64,000 bases of DNA from Kordiimonas lipolytica (lineage in GTDB: Bacteria > Pseudomonadota > Alphaproteobacteria > Sphingomonadales > Kordiimonadaceae), in contig NZ_LRUB01000027.1 in NCBI RefSeq assembly GCF_001550065.1, positions 99,927 through 163,926 of the forward strand, written 5' to 3'. Below, piece after piece: positions 8,300 to 16,468 of this stretch; position 1 is the first letter of the stretch, and each line of letters opens with the position of its first letter. The notes under the pieces were generated by a model, which saw only the letters and a list, made by a program, of their open reading frames with translations, made no database searches and was not told the DNA's origin. The translations under genes and the position numbers were made by a program.

Positions 8300-10147
8300 T
8301 TAGCCTTTCCCGTGGCCGCCATGGCCACCGTTTTTATCCGCATCCAAAATGAGGAAATTCTGCATCATGCCGGTGTCTTCATGGGGCAGGATATGGCAGT
8401 GGAACACCGACTTGCCGGTCCATTCCTTGAAGGTGTTGCGTATCCTGACCTGCTTGCCCATGGGCACCCAGATGGTGTCCTGTATCAGCACTTCATCAGG
8501 CGCATAGCGCACCTCGTTGGTCACCGTGCCGTCCGGCGCCAGGTCGGCCTCGCCGATCACTTCGAACGAGTTGACATGGATATGGAAGGGGTGGCCTTCG
8601 GTGTTGTCCTGGTGCCCGGGGGTCGAGTGATCAGGCGGATGGTTCGGATGACCGGGCGAGCCGATGATCCAGTCTTCCGTCTCACCTGTGTCGACCACAT
8701 AGCTGATGCTGCGTTCATCATACTGGGCGTTATTGATCAGGAAATCGATGCCCACAACGGGATTCGCCTGCCCGGGAAACTGCATACCGAATGTGACATA
8801 CCGGATGCGGCTGACCTCACTGTCCGGCGTGAGCGGGAAATGCCGCCGCTGGATCGGCAGGCTGGCTGGCAGTGCCATATCGTCGGTTTCGCTGGTGACT
8901 TCGATCCGCGCGAGAAGGCGCCCATCGCTATTGAGAAACTGCAGGCTCTGCGGCGCCTGCCTGAGCTCATAGATGCCGGGCTTGGAGATCGCCTTGACCA
9001 GAAATTCGCCCCTGTTTGCAGGCGCCAGCAACAGCTGATAGGCGGTATTGGGGGCGCCGGAGGGCAGCGCGGGCAATGTTTTCAACTTGGGCAGATTAAC
9101 CCCGTCCATGCCAATCAGGTGCAGGTCGTGCGACTGCAGATAGATGGGCATCACGTCATCCGAATTGGCATTCAGGATGCGGAAGCGCGCCACTTCGCCC
9201 TGCTTCATCTTGTAGGTTGGCACGCCGCTGTCGATCTGCGTGCCTATGGGGCTCGTGGGATCTTTCTGGTTATGCACTTCCTTGTAGAAGGGCTCCCCAT
9301 TCAGAAGGAAATACCTGAGCGCATAGTCACCCGTGGTGAAGCCGCCCTTCAGCTTTGTCGGCTCGGGCTTGCCGGTCTTGGGGTTATAGATGGTGACATT
9401 GCCGCCGAAGGTCTGCCAGATGGCATTCTGCTTTGGCTCATAGATATAAGTGCCCTCGCCGTCCTTATCCGGGTTATCGGTGGGGAACAGGCCGATATCC
9501 TGCACCACGATGATATTGTCCTTGGCGGCCTTGATCTCCGGCACTTCGTCGATGTCGCCTTCGATCAGGATGCCGCCCGCCATGCCGCTCACGGCCTGGA
9601 CAACCGTCGACCCATGCTTGTGCGGATGATACCAGAAAAGCCCCGGCGGCTGATCGTCCGGGATCTGGAAGTTATATTGCTTGCTGCCGCCCTCAGGCGG
9701 GATAACAATCATTTCCGCCGTCGCGTCTGTTGTACCGACAGGCTCGAAAAGATGCGGCACCACTTCAAGGCCGTGCAGGTGCAGGTTGGTTGAATTCAGG
9801 TCGTGCGGCACATTGTGATTGCCGTCCCACCCTGAGGAATCGTATGGCGTCAGATTATTGACCACCTTGATATTCAACCTGTCTCCCGGCCTGGCCTTCA
9901 GGAGCGGACCCGGCACAGTGCCGTTCCAGGCGCGCAACTTCACGGGTGTGCCGTCCAGCTTCTTCTCAAGCCAATGGGCCTTCAGCGTATAATCCTTCCT
10001 GGGGCGGTCGGAATCGTCTGCCTGACCCTGTGGTTCCATGCCCTCGCTGGCATCCGACGCGCAAGCCGTCAGCGTTGCGACTGCCGTTCCGGTTGCCAGC
10101 AAGGCGCTTGAGCGGGACAGAAAATCCCGGCGGGTAACTTTTGTCAT
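8300..10147 (-). CDS. Multicopper oxidase (CotA/bilirubin-oxidase-like), exported
   Basis: This 615-residue enzyme would oxidise phenolic, bilirubin-like or metal substrates with reduction of O2 to water. All four copper motifs are present: HLHG (near 120), HPHKHG (near 172), HPFHIH (near 517) and HCHILPHEDTGMM (near 577). The last contains the type-1 cysteine and an axial methionine. The N-terminus TRRDFLSRSSALLATG is a twin-arginine signal followed by a lipobox-like LTAC, so it may be a Tat-exported lipoprotein. It is flanked within one operon by a CxxCH lipoprotein (17 bases upstream) and a nucleoside-hydrolase-like gene (5 bases downstream). Confidence 0.92.
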   Translation of the reverse strand: MTKVTRRDFLSRSSALLATGTAVATLTACASDASEGMEPQGQADDSDRPRKDYTLKAHWLEKKLDGTPVKLRAWNGTVPGPLLKARPGDRLNIKVVNNLTPYDSSGWDGNHNVPHDLNSTNLHLHGLEVVPHLFEPVGTTDATAEMIVIPPEGGSKQYNFQIPDDQPPGLFWYHPHKHGSTVVQAVSGMAGGILIEGDIDEVPEIKAAKDNIIVVQDIGLFPTDNPDKDGEGTYIYEPKQNAIWQTFGGNVTIYNPKTGKPEPTKLKGGFTTGDYALRYFLLNGEPFYKEVHNQKDPTSPIGTQIDSGVPTYKMKQGEVARFRILNANSDDVMPIYLQSHDLHLIGMDGVNLPKLKTLPALPSGAPNTAYQLLLAPANRGEFLVKAISKPGIYELRQAPQSLQFLNSDGRLLARIEVTSETDDMALPASLPIQRRHFPLTPDSEVSRIRYVTFGMQFPGQANPVVGIDFLINNAQYDERSISYVVDTGETEDWIIGSPGHPNHPPDHSTPGHQDNTEGHPFHIHVNSFEVIGEADLAPDGTVTNEVRYAPDEVLIQDTIWVPMGKQVRIRNTFKEWTGKSVFHCHILPHEDTGMMQNFLILDADKNGGHGGHGKG

Positions 10148-10164
10148 CGCGTGTTCCTTCTGGC

Positions 10165-11604
10165 TCAGAATTGATCCGGGTTGGTGCAGGCTGTTGGCTT
10201 GCCGTTATTGGCGAAGGTGGCGTATTGGGTGAAAGCCACCTCAAGCTGCAGCGATGTATCAAGCGGGATGGCGCCCGCATATTTCGGATCGGGATACGCC
10301 TGCGGGAACGGATAATTAGCGAAATAGGCCGCGTTTTCCGGGCTGCCGCCAGCTTCGCAGATGCCGGTGAACCCGAATGACGGCGGTACATTGGTGCCCA
10401 TCACCGAAATAGCACCGTCCGCTGCCGCGAAAGCAGAGCCATGGCACGACACACAGGAAGACTGTGGGTTGTCAACCGGGCCGGCAAGCCGGGATGCGCA
10501 GCCCCAATGCTCATAAATGCCGACATCCAGGTTGAGAACGCTTTCGGTCGCCGGCTGGCTATCCTGGGCCGTAACCGCTGGGAATGTGTTCGGATCTGAG
10601 CCCCACTGCAGCCCAAGCGGCACGAGGCGCGCCAGCACCGTGTCGCCGTCAGCTTCAGCGGAATAGCCAAAGGTGCCATATACCCAGCGCGTTGGCGACC
10701 GTTCGTCAACCACAGCCACGTCCACCTGCGTCAGCCGCGTTTCCTGCAGCGCCCGCTGGCACAGATATTGTCTGTCGGGTGCCACTTCATGGCGGTTAAC
10801 CAGCCAGACGGCAGAGTTCGCCAGGTATGGCACGCACTCAGGTGTCGCATTGGTTGTCAGGAATTTGGTGACCATCGTGCCTTCCGGGAACGGCAGGCCT
10901 TTCGGCACTGTCTGGCCTTCAAGCGTAGTCAGCGCCGGCTCGCCTGTATCTGGGATTGCCTGCCCAAGGGCATAGCCGCCCCACTTGTTGTACATACCCA
11001 CCGCCCAGCTCTCAAAGCCGTGCGGGAACTGGGCCTGGCAGCTTGGGCTCATACTCTGCAGCATCGTCGCATTTGGCATGGGGCTGCCGATAAAGTCGGA
11101 CAGATGCGCCGTGCGCTCGTTCGTGGTGCCGTGGGCGAATTCACGCCCGGCCGTCGGGTCGTACGCCATCCACGGCACATGGTACCACATGGTCTCGCCG
11201 TCGATTTTGGTTCTGAAGCCAACCTCGTTGGGCATGTTCGGGTCCTGCCCGCGGACCACCACGCTCATGATCGCCATGATATAGTCGTTCCAAGGGCCCT
11301 CTTCCCAATTGACCGGCACACCCGACGTGAAATCCACATCAATATAAAGCCATGGGCATTCGCTTTGGGGGCATTGGCCGGGGTCTTCTGTTGGATAGTC
11401 GTGGCTCAACTGAAATACCGGCCCTTGATAGCCCGGGGGCGGCGCGCTTACCGCATTTTGAAAGGCGAAATCCGCCGCTATTGATTGTTCAGCCGGCTGT
11501 GCGGGCGCTTGCTCGGTTTCCGCTGAAGAACAGGCCGCAACAGCGCCTATCGTCAGGGAAGAAACGGCAAGGGTGACAAGTTTTTTGTTAAAGCGATTTT
11601 TCAT
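10165..11604 (-). CDS. Exported lipoprotein with one c-type haem motif
   Basis: I place the start at 11604, where GGAG lies eight bases upstream of ATG; a longer frame upstream has no signal peptide. The 479-residue product begins with a signal peptide ending in a lipobox (AVAAC-SSAE). It carries one CVSCH haem-binding motif near residues 381-386, with methionines downstream (ISVMGT) as possible sixth ligand. The rest is not assigned to a family, but resembles cytochrome-c-family proteins of unknown function that are rich in Pro, Trp and Cys. Its gene directly precedes the multicopper oxidase, so it could pass electrons to it in the periplasm; that is inference. Confidence 0.75.
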   Translation of the reverse strand: MKNRFNKKLVTLAVSSLTIGAVAACSSAETEQAPAQPAEQSIAADFAFQNAVSAPPPGYQGPVFQLSHDYPTEDPGQCPQSECPWLYIDVDFTSGVPVNWEEGPWNDYIMAIMSVVVRGQDPNMPNEVGFRTKIDGETMWYHVPWMAYDPTAGREFAHGTTNERTAHLSDFIGSPMPNATMLQSMSPSCQAQFPHGFESWAVGMYNKWGGYALGQAIPDTGEPALTTLEGQTVPKGLPFPEGTMVTKFLTTNATPECVPYLANSAVWLVNRHEVAPDRQYLCQRALQETRLTQVDVAVVDERSPTRWVYGTFGYSAEADGDTVLARLVPLGLQWGSDPNTFPAVTAQDSQPATESVLNLDVGIYEHWGCASRLAGPVDNPQSSCVSCHGSAFAAADGAISVMGTNVPPSFGFTGICEAGGSPENAAYFANYPFPQAYPDPKYAGAIPLDTSLQLEVAFTQYATFANNGKPTACTNPDQF

Positions 11605-12038
11605 GGGGGTAGCTCCATTGAGTGACCTTGGAAACAAGCAATACGAGCAACAAGACTGGTTAAGGTGGAATAGATCACGCAAGCACAACCATGACAATAA
11701 GATTTTAAACTTTCTTCACACCTTTACACCAAATACGGGAATTTTTGGCGTTTCTGCCCACCATGTGACGGCACCAGATGAGCCGGAGCCCTTTCCGCCA
11801 CAAGCAAGCTATCCAATTGGGGAGGTGGTGTTTTTTCGGGATTGCCCCGAAAATTGAGAGAATGGCCGTGAAAGAGATGAAATAAGTGGAGGGCTGCCTT
11901 GTGGCAGTTTAGATGGACCGCACCACCCTGCCCTTTCATCAATCCATCCTGCAGAAGCAGACGTATACCGTGAAGGCGGAGAAGACCGCTCAGACAGCGA
12001 TGTCGCATTAGACCTAATCACCTGGGAAGATATAGACC
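11605..12038. other. Divergent intergenic region (lipoprotein operon / chemoreceptor)
   Basis: No gene is supported in these 434 bases. The region should carry the promoters of the minus-strand oxidase operon and of the plus-strand chemoreceptor. A perfect 8-base inverted repeat TTTTCGGG (11833-11840) / CCCGAAAA (11846-11853) with a 5-base loop is present. It is not followed by a T-run on either strand, so an operator is more likely than a terminator. Confidence 0.5.
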
Positions 12039-13637
12039 ATGTTTGACATGATAAGGAACAGGGGCGCAAAAGGCGCCCAGACAAGTGAAGTCGCCCTTGA
12101 GGCAACGCCAAAGGGCGTGGAACAGCATTTCGCTGCCATGTTTGATATGCTGCCCGTCAATGTCATGCTGTGTGACAAGGACAGCTGCGAAATCATTTAT
12201 GCCAACAAGAAGTCGTTCGAGACCATGCGCTCCATCGAGCATCTTGTCTCGATCAAGGCTGAAGATCTTGTGGGCACCAACATCGATGTTTTCCACAAGG
12301 TGCCGAGCCACCAGCGGAATATCCTGGCAAATGAAGCCAACCTGCCGCACCGGGCAATCATCCAGCTGGGCGAAGAATTTCTGGACCTGAATGTGGAAGC
12401 TGTCCGGGACGAAAAAGGTGCCTACAGGTTTGCCATGCTGTCCTGGAGCGTGGTCACCGAGCAGAAGAAGGCCGAGGACAAGACACGCGAGCTGATGCAG
12501 GTTCTGGACAAGATGCCGATCAACGCCATGATCGCAGACCCGAACACCCTTGAAATGGTTTACATGAACGAAACCAGCCTCCAGACCCTGAAGACGCTTG
12601 AAAAATACCTGCCCATCCGTGCGGACGACGTGCTGGGGCAGTGCATCGACGTGTTCCACAAGAACCCGGAGCACCAGCGCAGGATTTTGCGGGACCCGAA
12701 AAACCTGCCATTCCATACCCGCATCAAGCTGGGGCCAGAGGTGCTGGAGCTGAATATTTCCGCCATTATTTCCAACACCGGCGACTATACGGCCGCGCTG
12801 GCGACCTGGAGCATCGTGACCCATGAGGTCCAGATGGAAAGCGCAGTCCGGGCAACCACGGACAAGATGAAGGAATATACCCGTAAGCTTGAGACCACGT
12901 CGAACGAACTTTCGGCGGGGGCGGAGCAAAACAGCTCTGTGGCCATGTCGGTTTCCGCGTCAGCCGAAGAGGCAACATCGAATGTGCAGACCGTAGCCAC
13001 GGCAACAGAAGAACTGACAGCATCGGTTCATGAGATTGGCCAACGCACACAGCGGACATCCGAGATCGCCGCGAACGCAGCGGCAGAGGCCAAAAAAGCA
13101 CAAGAGATGGTGGGTTCGCTGGATGAGGCATCGACCCAGATCGGTGCCATCGTCAAAATGATCGACGATATCGCCAACCAGACCAACCTTCTGGCGCTCA
13201 ATGCCACCATTGAGGCCGCACGCGCCGGTGAAGCCGGCAAGGGCTTTGCTGTGGTCGCCAGCGAGGTTAAAAGCCTCGCTACACAGACATCCGGCGCCAC
13301 TAAGGATATTTCCGAACAGGTTGGCGAAATCCAGCAGCAGATCACCCAGGTGGTCCAGGTGATCAACCATATCAGCGACGTGATCGGTGAAGTGAACGGC
13401 ATTTCCGCCGATGTGGCCAGCTCAGTTGATCAGCAGCAGGCCGCAACGCAGGAAATTGCCCGCAGCATTCAGGAAGCCGCAACCGGCACGCAGGACGTAT
13501 CCGCCAACATTACCGAAGTGGTTGCCACGTCACGGCAGACCGCGGCAGGTGCCATGCAGGTGCTGGAAGCATCGCAGATTCTCGACAGCGCCGCACAGGA
13601 ACTGGCAATGGAGATTGAGAAGCTTCTCAAAAAATAA
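12039..13637 (+). CDS. Soluble methyl-accepting chemotaxis protein with two PAS domains
   Basis: The 532 residues contain no transmembrane segment. Two PAS domains in tandem (about 30-140 and 150-270) are internal duplicates: both contain IDVFHK-x-P-x-HQR and end in a W-S-[VI]-V-T strand. An antiparallel coiled coil follows with the highly conserved signalling tip ([19 protein letters not shown] near 380) that contacts CheA/CheW. This is a cytoplasmic energy- or redox-type sensor; no ligand can be named. GGGAAG upstream of the ATG serves as ribosome site. No che gene is nearby. Confidence 0.93.
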   Translation: MFDMIRNRGAKGAQTSEVALEATPKGVEQHFAAMFDMLPVNVMLCDKDSCEIIYANKKSFETMRSIEHLVSIKAEDLVGTNIDVFHKVPSHQRNILANEANLPHRAIIQLGEEFLDLNVEAVRDEKGAYRFAMLSWSVVTEQKKAEDKTRELMQVLDKMPINAMIADPNTLEMVYMNETSLQTLKTLEKYLPIRADDVLGQCIDVFHKNPEHQRRILRDPKNLPFHTRIKLGPEVLELNISAIISNTGDYTAALATWSIVTHEVQMESAVRATTDKMKEYTRKLETTSNELSAGAEQNSSVAMSVSASAEEATSNVQTVATATEELTASVHEIGQRTQRTSEIAANAAAEAKKAQEMVGSLDEASTQIGAIVKMIDDIANQTNLLALNATIEAARAGEAGKGFAVVASEVKSLATQTSGATKDISEQVGEIQQQITQVVQVINHISDVIGEVNGISADVASSVDQQQAATQEIARSIQEAATGTQDVSANITEVVATSRQTAAGAMQVLEASQILDSAAQELAMEIEKLLKK

Positions 13638-13656
13638 CACACTTCCCAGGTGTGTT
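13636..13656 (+). terminator. Weak hairpin at the chemoreceptor stop codon
   Basis: AACACAC (13636-13642) pairs with GTGTGTT (13650-13656) around a seven-base loop. The stem overlaps the stop codon and is followed by a pyrimidine-rich stretch rather than a T-run, so termination is only possible. Confidence 0.35.
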
Positions 13657-13779
13657 CCCTTCCCCTTAACTTGTATTTCAGGCTTTGGGGGAGGGATTTT
13701 CTATTATTTTACTTTAGCTTAACTAATCCGGCCTAGGGTTGCCTCCGATCTGGGGACTAAACTATGGGTTAGGATATTT

Positions 13780-14658
13780 ATGCTCGACACGAGCGCGTTA
13801 AACCAAGATTTCGCCCTGGCCAGCAACCAGCATGTCTCCACCGCCAAAAGCGCGCTGTGGGCGGACTATGTCGTCGATGTCATGGGCCCGAAAGGCCTTC
13901 CGATCCTTTTCAAGGGCATTCTGCCCGCTGACCTGTCTGACAGTGACAGCCTGAGCCTGAACGGCAAACCCATCAGCTACCCTTACTTTGTCCAGCCCGG
14001 ACAGTGGTTCAATAATGATACCTGCCTGACCTTTTACAGGAACATGCAAAGCATCACCCCGAACATGGTGGACGTGGGTGCCACTGCCGCGCAAATGGCG
14101 CTGAAAAAGCGCAATATCATGGAGCTGCGCCTGCTGACGCTCCCGAAAGCGGCCCTGATCCTGCGGAGCATTGCGCGCATCAACGCAAAATTGGCCCGCA
14201 ACAAGACCCCCCGTATCATGGACCTGAAAAAAAACAGCGGGCATCTTGCCATCACCTATCATGAGGGCATGTATCACACCGCCGCCAGCACGGACTATTA
14301 CCGGGGCTTCCTATGCGGCTGCCTCGATTTCCTTGGCTTCAGGGACGTCCGGTCAACGGTTCTTTTTGACCATATGGATAATGTCAAACAGGGCGAGACC
14401 GAGATTCTGTTCGAATGGGAAGAAAAGAGCTTCCCGGAAAAGTTCAAGATTCGGGCCCTTGAAAAGCACCTCAGCAGACGGGAAACAGAGCTTGTAAGGC
14501 TTCTAAGCGAAGGCTTTACGCTTCAGGAAATCAGCTATCTGACGGACATCACCTATGAGACCGTGAAGTTCCACCTGGCCAATGCCCGCAAGAAACTTAA
14601 TTGCCGTACCCGCGAGGAGCTGGTTGCCAAGTTCATCACCCAGAGCCTGGGTGGCTGA
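13780..14658 (+). CDS. LuxR-family regulator with uncommon N-terminal sensor domain
   Basis: The last 60 of 292 residues are a LuxR/NarL helix-turn-helix, with LSRRETELVRLLSEG, an EISYLTDITYETVKFHL recognition helix and LNCRTREELVAK. The N-terminal 225 residues are not a response-regulator receiver or an autoinducer domain. They include ITPNMVDVGATAAQMALKK and a closing YYRGFLCGCLDFLGF...F-E-W pattern. That pattern is reminiscent of the haem-NO-binding-associated/V4R-like fold, but this assignment is tentative. It follows the chemoreceptor on the same strand and faces the MNIO operon, which ends 20 bases away, convergently. Confidence 0.75.
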   Translation: MLDTSALNQDFALASNQHVSTAKSALWADYVVDVMGPKGLPILFKGILPADLSDSDSLSLNGKPISYPYFVQPGQWFNNDTCLTFYRNMQSITPNMVDVGATAAQMALKKRNIMELRLLTLPKAALILRSIARINAKLARNKTPRIMDLKKNSGHLAITYHEGMYHTAASTDYYRGFLCGCLDFLGFRDVRSTVLFDHMDNVKQGETEILFEWEEKSFPEKFKIRALEKHLSRRETELVRLLSEGFTLQEISYLTDITYETVKFHLANARKKLNCRTREELVAKFITQSLGG

Positions 14659-14678
14659 CCCAAGACCGACCGCCCGGC

Positions 14679-15500
14679 CTATCCCACCGTGTCACGGTGA
14701 ACAAAGAACCCGGCGTCAATCCAGCCCTGCCGCACATCATCCCGCCATGACCGTTCAACATCGGCGAGCGGTCGCCCACTCCAGCCAGCGAGTTCCTCGA
14801 GTGCGGCACCAATATTGCCGTGTTGGCGAACCGCATAAAGGAACCGGTAATGGAAGGGGCTGAGGGGATAGGTACTGGTCTGGAAATCCCGCCGCGCGAC
14901 GGCCAGGAACTCCTGCGCCGGGGGAGGATGCCCGGGCGCCTTGCCCGCGCGCACTTCATGATAATACCAGGCCACCGGGAAGCGGGAATGCGCCAACACC
15001 AAAGACGGCAGAAGCACCAGCTCATCGTCCGCCTCATCGCCTGTCGGCCAGGCCCTACCTTCATGCCCGGGCGCGTCAAACAGGTGAAAGAGCGCACGTT
15101 CATATGACGCCAGGTCGATCATGAAATCGATCCATCTTTCACGCTCGTCCACCGGCAGGTCGCGGTCGGGCCTGTTTTCATCGATCCAGGCTGCGAACCG
15201 GCGGCCAAGTTCATAAAGCGTATAGCTGTCTGACGGACAGGTGCGCAGATATTCGTCCGCAAAATCGCAGAACAGGTCTTCCCCCAGCGCATGGGCTGTG
15301 GCCGGGAACTGCTCGATCAGGCATTTCCTGAGCCTCAGGATATAGCTGCGCTGATAGATGCCCAGGCAGGCGGCGGCATCGATGTGCGCTCCCGGTTTGA
15401 AAGTAGCGTCCAAATTTGGCGCATCCACGCTACCGGGGGCAATGAGCGCCTCCATCATCCAGCGCTGCATGTCGGGAAGCGTGGCTGTGTTCGCGCTCAT
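14679..15500 (-). CDS. DUF2063/HvfC-like partner protein of the MNIO enzyme
   Basis: The 273-residue protein has the DUF2063 signature: an N-terminal helical LPDMQRWMMEALIAPG segment, then ACLGIYQRSYILRLRKCL and a C-terminal winged-helix-like region. Proteins of this family (HvfC, MbnC-like partners) sit beside DUF692 iron oxidases and recruit the peptide substrate. Its start overlaps the MNIO stop by four bases (ATGA), so the two are translationally coupled. Older annotations call the domain putatively DNA-binding; the context argues for a substrate-recruiting partner. Confidence 0.85.
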   Translation of the reverse strand: MSANTATLPDMQRWMMEALIAPGSVDAPNLDATFKPGAHIDAAACLGIYQRSYILRLRKCLIEQFPATAHALGEDLFCDFADEYLRTCPSDSYTLYELGRRFAAWIDENRPDRDLPVDERERWIDFMIDLASYERALFHLFDAPGHEGRAWPTGDEADDELVLLPSLVLAHSRFPVAWYYHEVRAGKAPGHPPPAQEFLAVARRDFQTSTYPLSPFHYRFLYAVRQHGNIGAALEELAGWSGRPLADVERSWRDDVRQGWIDAGFFVHRDTVG

Positions 15501-16468
15501 TGGCTTACCATCCTGCTGTCATTCATCACATTCGGCACCATGAAATCCACCGGGGTCGATGTGGCTGTGCCAAGGCGTTTTTGGGTTGCGGCCTCGGGCA
15601 CTGGCTCAATCCCGTCAATATAGGCGCGGGCACGCAACACTTCCGCGTGCACCCGGTCGAATTCCGGCACGTCGCCGTCCCATTCCAGAAGCGTCGCCGC
15701 GCCGCCGGTTTTCTGCCAGGCTGTGCGGAACAGGTCCCACACCTCGTCGCACACAGGGCCGTCGTGCGTATCCACAATGTGGGTGCCGCAGTGCTGGTGA
15801 CCCGCCAGGTGCATCTGCACGACCTTCTCGAACGGGAAGGCCTTCATATAGTCGTCCACGCTGGTGCCGGCGTTGAAGCATGTTACATAGACATTATTGA
15901 CATCAAGCAACAGCTGGCAGCCTGTCTCTTCGCTGAGGGCCGCCAGGAAATCCGGTTCGCTGATGGTCGACTTCTGGAACTGCACATAGCTGGACGGGTT
16001 TTCCAGAACCAGCGGGCGCTCCAGCACGTCCTGCACGGTGCGCACCCGAGCTGCCACATGGGCGAGCGCCTCTTCGGTCAGCATCAGGGGCAGAAGATCA
16101 TGGCTGTTGAGCCCCATGATCCCGGTCCAGCACAAGTGGTCGCTGACCCAGCGGGCATTCACATCATCCGCGAGCGCTTTCAGCTTATTGAGGTACGCCA
16201 TATCAAGCGGGTCGGTGCTGCCGATGGACATGGAGACACCGTGCAGCACCAAGGGGTAGCGTTCCTTGATCTGGTCAAGAACCCAGCGCGGCCTGCCGCC
16301 TGAATCCATGAAATTTTCGGAAATGGCTTCGAACCAGTCCACCTCCGGCCAGGCCTGAAGGATATGGTCGAAGTGGCTGTTACGCAGCCCGACCCCTAGG
16401 CCCAGCCGGTTATCGGCTGAACCCTGGGTTTCTGGCTGCGTAACGGTTTTTGTGACGGAACCATCCAT
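15497..16468 (-). CDS. DUF692 family multinuclear non-haem iron oxidase (MNIO)
   Basis: The 323 residues form a TIM-barrel-like DUF692 protein, the family of MbnB, TglH and HvfB. These oxidise cysteine residues of peptide substrates with a two- or three-iron centre. Recognisable features are GVGLRN, WFEAISENFMD (Glu ligand region), LHGVSMSIGS, VSDHLCW, LVLENPSSY, LLLDVNNVYV (Asp-Asn-Asn ligand region) and MHLAGHQH. Its ATG overlaps the stop codon of the ferritin-like gene (TAATG) and its end overlaps the DUF2063 gene, an arrangement typical of enzyme-partner-substrate cassettes. The likely substrate is the upstream Cys-rich ferritin-like protein. Confidence 0.92.
   Translation of the reverse strand: MDGSVTKTVTQPETQGSADNRLGLGVGLRNSHFDHILQAWPEVDWFEAISENFMDSGGRPRWVLDQIKERYPLVLHGVSMSIGSTDPLDMAYLNKLKALADDVNARWVSDHLCWTGIMGLNSHDLLPLMLTEEALAHVAARVRTVQDVLERPLVLENPSSYVQFQKSTISEPDFLAALSEETGCQLLLDVNNVYVTCFNAGTSVDDYMKAFPFEKVVQMHLAGHQHCGTHIVDTHDGPVCDEVWDLFRTAWQKTGGAATLLEWDGDVPEFDRVHAEVLRARAYIDGIEPVPEAATQKRLGTATSTPVDFMVPNVMNDSRMVSQ

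Noticed and set aside
8312..9793. Long plus-strand open frame inside the multicopper oxidase gene
   Set aside because: It is antisense to a gene with all four copper motifs, has no ribosome site and encodes no recognisable protein; high-GC coding DNA often leaves such frames open.
11833..11853. Inverted repeat as an intrinsic terminator
   Set aside because: Neither strand has a T-run after the stem, and no gene ends next to it.
11573..11857. Possible 94-residue plus-strand protein before the chemoreceptor
   Set aside because: It overlaps the lipoprotein start on the other strand, has no ribosome site and no protein-like pattern.
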